A stretch of 55,251 nt of DNA. Origin: Gudongella sp034004165. Its GTDB lineage: Bacteria; Bacillota; Clostridia; Tissierellales; Tissierellaceae. The notes beneath the pieces were generated by a model. That model saw only the letters and a list, made by a program, of their open reading frames with translations. It did no database searches and had not been told where the DNA came from. The stretch lies in contig JAVEXI010000007.1 in the NCBI GenBank assembly GCA_034004165.1, positions 1-55,251 of the forward strand, written 5' to 3'. Of the stretch, positions 50,181-55,251 are shown piece after piece. The first letter of the stretch is position 1; the number at the start of each line of letters is the position of its first letter. Position numbers and translations under genes: made by a program.

Positions 50181-50220
50181 AACCCTCCTCCTAAAAGGAG
50201 GAGGGTTCATCAATCTTTTT
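50181..50220 (+). terminator. Hairpin between livJ and livH (partial terminator)
   Basis: A 12-bp perfect stem, AACCCTCCTCCT / AGGAGGAGGGTT (50181-50192, 50196-50207), with an AAA loop and then CATCAATCTTTTT. Since livHMGF follow without another promoter, it probably lowers read-through. Confidence 0.8.
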
Positions 50221-50246
50221 GTTGTAATTGTTAGGGGGAAAATTTA

Positions 50247-51140
50247 ATGAGCATTCAGGAATTCATGCAGCATCTTGTTAATGGCACCTCCCTGGGCAGT
50301 CTGTATGCACTTATTGCCATCGGCTATACGATGGTCTACGGAATACTCCGTCTGATCAACTTTGCCCATGGTGATATTTTTATGCTGGGAGCATATATCA
50401 CATACTACGGGATTACGTACACTCCAATCCCCTGGTGGATTGTGTTCATTTTGTCTGCTGCTATAACAGGGGTCTTTGGACTGGTGCTTGAAAGACTGGC
50501 ATACAAGCCACTTAGAACTGCACCGAGGATAACAGTCATGATATCCGCAATTGGCGCTTCATTCTTACTACAAAACCTTGGGGTATTGGTATTTGGTGGA
50601 AGGCCTAAAGCATTTCCAATTCCAATGATACTGAGCAAATCCATTGTAATAGGCGGCGTATCTGTCGCAGTTGTATCAATAGTAATACCTATAATTACCA
50701 TATTACTTTTAATAGGATTAACATTAATAATTCAAACGACAAAAACAGGAATGGCAATGAGAGCCCTGTCAAAGGACTACGAAGCTGCCAGCCTGATGGG
50801 AATAGATATCAACAGAGTTATATCATTTACGTTTTTCATAGGTTCGTTCCTCGCTGCAGTCGGAGGAATCCTCTGGGGTACAAAGTATCCACAGCTTATG
50901 CCACTAATGGGCGTCATGCCAGGGCTTAAGTGCTTTATTGCAGCCGTTATCGGAGGAATCGGGAGCATCCAAGGCGCCGTCATAGGTGGCTTTATCTTAG
51001 GCTTAGGTGAAATAATGCTCGTAGCATTTCTGCCAACCCTTTCGGGATACAGAGATGCATTCTCCTTCATACTCCTAATAATCATTCTCCTCGTCAAACC
51101 AACTGGTCTGATGGGCGAGAAGATGACAGAGAAGGTGTAG
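50247..51140 (+). CDS. livH: Branched-chain amino acid ABC transporter permease
   Basis: A 297-residue membrane protein with about eight helices and the LivH signature (NGTSLGSLYALIAIGYTMVYG near the start; AASLMGIDINRVI is the loop that docks the ATPases). With LivM it forms the channel. TTAGGGGGAAA precedes the ATG; it ends 2 bp before livM. Confidence 0.95.
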   Translation: MSIQEFMQHLVNGTSLGSLYALIAIGYTMVYGILRLINFAHGDIFMLGAYITYYGITYTPIPWWIVFILSAAITGVFGLVLERLAYKPLRTAPRITVMISAIGASFLLQNLGVLVFGGRPKAFPIPMILSKSIVIGGVSVAVVSIVIPIITILLLIGLTLIIQTTKTGMAMRALSKDYEAASLMGIDINRVISFTFFIGSFLAAVGGILWGTKYPQLMPLMGVMPGLKCFIAAVIGGIGSIQGAVIGGFILGLGEIMLVAFLPTLSGYRDAFSFILLIIILLVKPTGLMGEKMTEKV

Positions 51141-51142
51141 CC

Positions 51143-52216
51143 ATGAAGAATATAATGGGAAATAAAAAGATAAAAGAACTAATTTTTGCCATTGGAACAT
51201 TGATACTTTTAGTAGTATTAAACCTTACGATGGACAGTTATAAAATAAGAATAATAAACCTGTCATTGATATATGTAATACTTGGGCTTAGCCTTAACCT
51301 TATAAACGGGTTCACAGGGCTGTTTTCACTGGGGCATGCAGGCTTTATGGCTATTGGAGCATACACTGTAGCAATGCTCACAATATCACCTCAGATGAAA
51401 GAGATGAACTTCTACATGAAACCCATAATGCCCGCACTATTAAACTTGAACATGCCATTTGTCTTTGCACTTCTGATGGGCGGACTTATGGCGGCTCTAT
51501 TTGGATTTCTGATAGGAGCGCCTGTATTAAAACTTACAGACGACTATCTTGCGATTGCTACACTGGGATTTTCAGAGATTATCAGGGTTGTAATAATCAA
51601 CCTTCAGACCGTCACTAATGGGGCACTGGGACTTAAGGGAATACCCTTGCACAAGAACGACTTTATTGCAGACATCTTTGGCGTTCAGGCTAAGGCAAAC
51701 CTACTCTGGTCCGGAGTTGCAGCCATTTTGACGATATTTGTCATGATCAGACTGATGGAAGGTAGCTATGGCAAGGCTTTCAAAGCAATCAGAGAAGATG
51801 AGATAGCCGCAAAGTCAATGGGAATTAATCTGTTTAAGCACAAGGTTATGAGCTTTACACTTGGATCCTTCTTTGCAGGAATTGGCGGAGGGCTTCTGGC
51901 TGTGTCATTGGGCACAATAGACCCAACGCTATTCAAGTTTGCGTTGACCTTCAATATACTGCTTATAGTAGTTCTTGGCGGTATGGGTAACATCAGAGGA
52001 ACAGTTATAGCTGCAATAGTAGTAACAGTGGCTATGGAGGGAATGAGGTTCCTTGACGCTTCAATGAACCTTGGATTTGTAACCACACCAGCACTGCCAG
52101 GACTCAGGATGGTAGTATTCTCTCTGATCCTGATGTTTGTAATCATATTCAAAAAAGACAACATCTTCCTTACAACCTTGACGAAAGTGAGGGCTCGCTA
52201 TGCTAAAACTCAATGA
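51143..52216 (+). CDS. livM: Branched-chain amino acid ABC transporter permease
   Basis: A 357-residue membrane protein with about nine helices and the LivM motifs (SLGHAGFMAIGAY near residue 57 and the ATPase-docking loop AAKSMGINLFKHKV near 225). Second half of the transport channel. It overlaps livG by 17 bp, a sign of coupled translation. Confidence 0.95.
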   Translation: MKNIMGNKKIKELIFAIGTLILLVVLNLTMDSYKIRIINLSLIYVILGLSLNLINGFTGLFSLGHAGFMAIGAYTVAMLTISPQMKEMNFYMKPIMPALLNLNMPFVFALLMGGLMAALFGFLIGAPVLKLTDDYLAIATLGFSEIIRVVIINLQTVTNGALGLKGIPLHKNDFIADIFGVQAKANLLWSGVAAILTIFVMIRLMEGSYGKAFKAIREDEIAAKSMGINLFKHKVMSFTLGSFFAGIGGGLLAVSLGTIDPTLFKFALTFNILLIVVLGGMGNIRGTVIAAIVVTVAMEGMRFLDASMNLGFVTTPALPGLRMVVFSLILMFVIIFKKDNIFLTTLTKVRARYAKTQ

Positions 52217-52967
52217 TATAACAATGAAATTTGGCGGAGTCGTCGCTGTCAACAACTTCGAGGCACACATAAACAAAGGCGAAATCGTCGGACTTATAGG
52301 GCCTAACGGCGCAGGGAAGACAACTGCATTCAACATGGTAACAGGAGTTTATAGGCCGACAGAAGGCCAAATCATATATACTCCTGAAGATAAGGACATC
52401 AACATAACCGGAATGAGACCAGATAGAATTGCAGATATAGGGATATGCAGAACATTCCAAAACATCAGGCTGTTCAAGGATCTTCCCGTAGAAGACAACG
52501 TGTTCATCGGAAGTCACCTAAGGCTTAAGAGCGGCATGTTCTCGTCAATATTCAGATTGCCGAAGTATGTAAATGAAGAAAAGGAAATGATGGATAAAGC
52601 TCATTACCTACTTGGGAAAGTCGGTCTGTATGAGTCCAGAAAAGAAAAAGCATATTCTCTTCCATACGGGATGCAGAGAAGACTGGAGATAGCAAGAGCA
52701 CTGGCTACAGATCCAAAGCTATTGCTTCTGGATGAGCCTGCGGCTGGCATGAACCCTCAGGAGACAAAGGACCTTATGGACTTTATCAGAGCCATCAAAG
52801 ATGAATTTGATTTGACCATATTCCTGATAGAACACCATATGGACGTCGTAATGGGAATATCCGACAGGATATACGTGCTTGACCATGGACTAAAAATAGC
52901 TGAGGGAAATCCATACGATATTCAGAATGACCAAAGAGTAATAGAAGCATATCTGGGGGTGGAGTGA
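52200..52967 (+). CDS. livG: Branched-chain amino acid ABC transporter ATPase
   Basis: A 255-residue ATPase with Walker A GPNGAGKTT (about 32-40), the Liv-type signature YGMQRRLEIARAL, Walker B LLLLDEPAAGMN and the switch histidine in IEHHMD. The length and the AAGMNPQE motif are typical of LivG. Its TGA overlaps the livF start. Confidence 0.96.
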   Translation: MLKLNDITMKFGGVVAVNNFEAHINKGEIVGLIGPNGAGKTTAFNMVTGVYRPTEGQIIYTPEDKDINITGMRPDRIADIGICRTFQNIRLFKDLPVEDNVFIGSHLRLKSGMFSSIFRLPKYVNEEKEMMDKAHYLLGKVGLYESRKEKAYSLPYGMQRRLEIARALATDPKLLLLDEPAAGMNPQETKDLMDFIRAIKDEFDLTIFLIEHHMDVVMGISDRIYVLDHGLKIAEGNPYDIQNDQRVIEAYLGVE

Positions 52968-53677
52968 TGCTATCCATTAAAGATCTGTACGTGAGCTATG
53001 GGGGCATTAAAGCCCTTAGAGGCATAAACATAGATATAGAAGAAAACAAAATAGTTACCCTTATAGGTGCCAATGGTGCAGGCAAGTCGTCTACCTTAAG
53101 AGCTATAATGAACCTGGTTAAAAAAGAGTCTGGTTCCGTTATATACAACGGAGAAGACCTTACAAACCTAAGGACTATGGAGATAGTTAAAAAGGGAATA
53201 GTTTTGTCACCAGAGGGAAGACGTGTATTTGCAAACCTTACAGTAGAGGAGAACCTCATACTTGGAGCTTACACCGTAAAGGACAAAGCTGCTATCAATA
53301 GAGAGAAGAAAAAAGTATACGAGCTTTTTCCAAGGCTAAATGAAAGACACTGGCAAAAAGCCGGGACGCTTTCAGGTGGAGAACAGCAGATGCTGGCAGT
53401 CGGAAGAGCACTAATGGTAAACCCAAAGGTTTTGATGCTTGACGAGCCATCACTGGGGCTTGCACCGCTACTCGTCAAAGATATATTTGAGATAATTAAA
53501 GAAATCCACAGACAGGGAAACACAATACTTCTCGTTGAACAGAACGCCAAGAAAGCACTGGAAGTCGCTGACTACGCCTACGTTCTGGAAACAGGCGAAC
53601 TGACCATCGAAGGCGAAGGAAAAGACCTCCTCAACGACGAAAAAGTAAAAGCAGCATATCTGGGAGAAGCGAAGTAA
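52967..53677 (+). CDS. livF: Branched-chain amino acid ABC transporter ATPase
   Basis: A 236-residue ATPase with Walker A GANGAGKSS, signature LSGGEQQM and Walker B VLMLDEPSLGL, the pattern of LivF. I chose ATG 52967, which shares a base with the livG stop, after GGGGGTGGAG; a GTG at 52964 is also possible. Last gene of the liv operon. No hairpin terminator is evident before the next gene. Confidence 0.96.
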   Translation: MLSIKDLYVSYGGIKALRGINIDIEENKIVTLIGANGAGKSSTLRAIMNLVKKESGSVIYNGEDLTNLRTMEIVKKGIVLSPEGRRVFANLTVEENLILGAYTVKDKAAINREKKKVYELFPRLNERHWQKAGTLSGGEQQMLAVGRALMVNPKVLMLDEPSLGLAPLLVKDIFEIIKEIHRQGNTILLVEQNAKKALEVADYAYVLETGELTIEGEGKDLLNDEKVKAAYLGEAK

Positions 53678-53686
53678 ATTGTCAAT

Positions 53687-53703
53687 TGTAATACATCTGT
53701 AAC
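53687..53703 (+). promoter_or_regulatory. WalR-type box 5
   Basis: TGTAAT-ACATC-TGTAAC is an exact match to TGTWAH-N5-TGTWAH. It ends just before the expected -35 region of the SLH gene at 53757, whose -10 TATAAT is at 53728-53733. Confidence 0.6.
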
Positions 53704-53727
53704 CATAATCCCCCAACCACTTGGGTA

Positions 53728-53733
53728 TATAAT
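53728..53733 (+). promoter_or_regulatory. Probable -10 of the SLH gene at 53757
   Basis: A perfect TATAAT in GGGTATATAATCC. The -35 region (about 53705-53710, ATAATC) is poor, which suits a promoter that depends on an activator bound at the WalR-type box just upstream. Confidence 0.55.
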
Positions 53734-53756
53734 CCAGGAGGAAGGGGGTTATTCAT

Positions 53757-54614
53757 TTGAGGAACAAAATACTACTAATCGCAATACTTATACTAATACT
53801 ATCAATTGGCACAACAGCTCATGCTGATCTTGCAGAAAGAGTCGCAGGGCACTGGTCTGAATCCGAAATAAGCGAAACATTTATGGCCTACTACTTTCCA
53901 TACCTGGCAAAGAATGGCTTCGAAAACTTTGACCCCAACGGATTCACCACAAGACAAGAATTTTCGGTCTCGTTAATCTCGCTTTTCAGAGAACACGACT
54001 ACACTGTGTCTGGACTTGGCGACACGGGCGCACTGACGCGAATTGACATGGCATATGAGATGGGTAGAAGACTGGTAGAAGCAGGCTTTGAAATAGGCCC
54101 TGACTACCAAATAACATTTCAAGATACTACCTCAGTATCAGAAGACCGAGTTGCACATCTTACGCTTTTACACCAGCTTGGCGTAGTAAAAGGCGAGAGC
54201 AATTCCGTATTCAATCCAGCTAGAAAACTTACTCAGGCAGAAGCAGTGGTGCTGCTTCAAAGGCTTGATGCCGTATTTAAGAAAGAGACTGACATACCAT
54301 TTAAAATTACCTGGAACAGCGAAGCTTACGACCGAAAAGAAGAGATGACCACTATCATTGCCGATGATGTAGTTTTGATTGAAATAACAAAGCAGTTTAA
54401 TACCCCCGGATACGGTTTGGATGTTGAAAAAGTAGTGGCAAGCGGAGATTTATATCGCATCCACTTCAAAATCACACCACCGCCGTCTGATGCCATACTT
54501 CCACAGGTGATAACCTACAAGACGCTGACAATCGAAATCCCAAGGGAAAGCCTGGGAGAGCCTCCATACAACTTTGTAGTTGAGGGCTTTAGAACCACAG
54601 GCGAGAATAGATAA
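53757..54614 (+). CDS. Small SLH-like exported protein
   Basis: A 285-residue exported protein with a TTG start after GGAGGAAGGGGG. Signal peptide (about 1-24), then degenerate SLH repeats (about 28-80 with VAGHWSESEI and FDPNGFTTRQEF, and about 125-180 with LHQLGVVKGESN and FNPARKLTQAEA), and a C-terminal 100 residues forming a small beta domain with no recognised motif. It lies after the liv operon and before proB with its own promoter and terminator, so it is a separate envelope gene. Confidence 0.82.
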   Translation: MRNKILLIAILILILSIGTTAHADLAERVAGHWSESEISETFMAYYFPYLAKNGFENFDPNGFTTRQEFSVSLISLFREHDYTVSGLGDTGALTRIDMAYEMGRRLVEAGFEIGPDYQITFQDTTSVSEDRVAHLTLLHQLGVVKGESNSVFNPARKLTQAEAVVLLQRLDAVFKKETDIPFKITWNSEAYDRKEEMTTIIADDVVLIEITKQFNTPGYGLDVEKVVASGDLYRIHFKITPPPSDAILPQVITYKTLTIEIPRESLGEPPYNFVVEGFRTTGENR

Positions 54615-54627
54615 TACACAGATTAAC

Positions 54628-54668
54628 AGAGCCGTTTAGCATTCTTTGCAACGGCTCTTATTTTTGTT
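54628..54668 (+). terminator. Rho-independent terminator of the SLH gene
   Basis: AGAGCCGTT (54628-54636) pairs with AACGGCTCT (54650-54658), then TATTTTTGTT. Confidence 0.88.
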
Positions 54669-54724
54669 ATAATATAGCCAAAACCAATGACTATACAAAG
54701 TTATAATAGAAAGTAGGTTGAGCC

Positions 54725-55251
54725 ATGGAATCTCTTAAGGTAAGTGAAGCAAAAAAAATCGTCGTAAAAATAGGAAGCAGTATAATCGCCGAGCAGGACG
54801 GCAGCCTCAACAGCGAGTTTTTAGATAGCTTTGCAGCTCAGGTTAAAGAACAGATGGATGCAGGTAAAAAATTCATACTGGTATCTTCAGGTGCAGGTGC
54901 CATGGGAGCTAACACCATAGCTAAGTGGTCCAGAAAAGAGGACCTGCACTACAAACAGGCACTTTGCGCAATTGGGCAGGTGGAGCTCATGGATTCCTAC
55001 AGAAAAGCATTTGACAAGCACGGTATCCACATAGCTCAGGTACTTCTGACAAAAGAAGATTTTGACTCAAGCCAAAGAACTATGAACATCAGAAATACAC
55101 TATTCACCCTTATGGACGAAGGAGTAATCCCCATAATCAACGAAAATGACACCGTCAGCACAGACGAAATTAAGATAGGAGACAACGACATACTGGCATC
55201 GACGACAGCAGTCGTTTGGGGCGCTGACCTTCTGGTGCTTTTAAGCCGAAT
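54725..55251 (+). CDS. proB: Glutamate 5-kinase (partial, runs off the window)
   Basis: The first 175 codons are present. The N-terminal amino-acid-kinase motif VVKIGSS, then SSGAGAMGA and INENDTVSTDEIKIGDNDIL identify glutamate 5-kinase, which makes glutamyl-5-phosphate, the first step of proline synthesis. ATG 54725 is preceded by GTAGGTTGAG. TATAAT at 54702-54707 may be its -10. proA would be expected downstream, outside the window. Confidence 0.95.
   Translation, partial: MESLKVSEAKKIVVKIGSSIIAEQDGSLNSEFLDSFAAQVKEQMDAGKKFILVSSGAGAMGANTIAKWSRKEDLHYKQALCAIGQVELMDSYRKAFDKHGIHIAQVLLTKEDFDSSQRTMNIRNTLFTLMDEGVIPIINENDTVSTDEIKIGDNDILASTTAVVWGADLLVLLSR

Noticed and set aside
1..55251. CRISPR array, rRNA, tRNA or prophage
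   Set aside because: No regularly spaced repeats with unique spacers, no rRNA or tRNA sequence and no phage structural genes were seen. The TTCACT repeats are irregular and have no spacers.

Overview
The window looks like chromosomal DNA of an anaerobic, amino-acid-fermenting member of the Firmicutes, most likely a Clostridia/Tissierellia relative. The reasons are moderately AT-rich DNA with AGA/ATA-rich codon use, strong GGAGG ribosome sites with frequent TTG and GTG starts, a clostridial-type lysine fermentation cluster, many SLH-domain (S-layer) proteins and copper-amine-oxidase-type stalk proteins. The genus assignment is inference; no rRNA or tRNA gene was seen.

Layout. 1-2 kb: the tail of a membrane-anchored protein and a convergent GGDEF/HD-GYP cyclic-di-GMP protein. 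2.1-11.3 kb: a sigma-54 activator, a near-consensus -24/-12 promoter, and the lysine cluster kdd-kamA-kamB-kamC-kamD-kamE, which carries lysine to 3-keto-5-aminohexanoate; kce and kal are not in the window. 11.4-14.4 kb: a BTAD (SARP-like) regulator, a small PAS-like protein and an S41/PDZ protease. 14.7-17.1 kb: a probable major S-layer protein with a strong promoter and a structured leader. 17.2-27.2 kb: an export island made of a TolC-like protein, a MacB-type ABC ATPase and FtsX permease, two HlyD-type adaptors and an RND pump. 27.4-48.5 kb: a long envelope region with stalk and SLH proteins, an O-antigen-ligase-like protein, a 5'-nucleotidase with LysM, Wzz-type proteins, a CapD/FlaA1-type dehydratase, a CpsD-like tyrosine kinase with its PHP phosphatase, and a DUF1659/DUF2922/YvrJ trio. 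Into this a REP-flanked block carrying a MazF/PemK-like gene and a RAYT transposase has been inserted. 48.9-53.7 kb: livJHMGF, a branched-chain amino acid ABC transporter. 53.7 kb to the end: a small SLH protein and the start of proB.

Three patterns cut across the gene list. First, five exact matches to the WalR box (TGTWAH-N5-TGTWAH) lie upstream of S-layer, stalk and SLH genes and suggest a shared envelope-stress regulon. Second, a 72-bp hairpin element occurs three times with compensatory changes in its outer stem, so the fold appears to be conserved. Third, the REP-toxin-RAYT block sits between two 210-bp copies of the 3' end of the PHP phosphatase gene.

The intergenic spaces are also seeded with several small repeat families (TTCACTATTCACT-type, GTAGGGGCTAGC-type and GTCATTCTGAGCG-type), some of them inside the lysine operon. 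All assignments come from reading motifs and family resemblance by eye; no database search or folding program was run.
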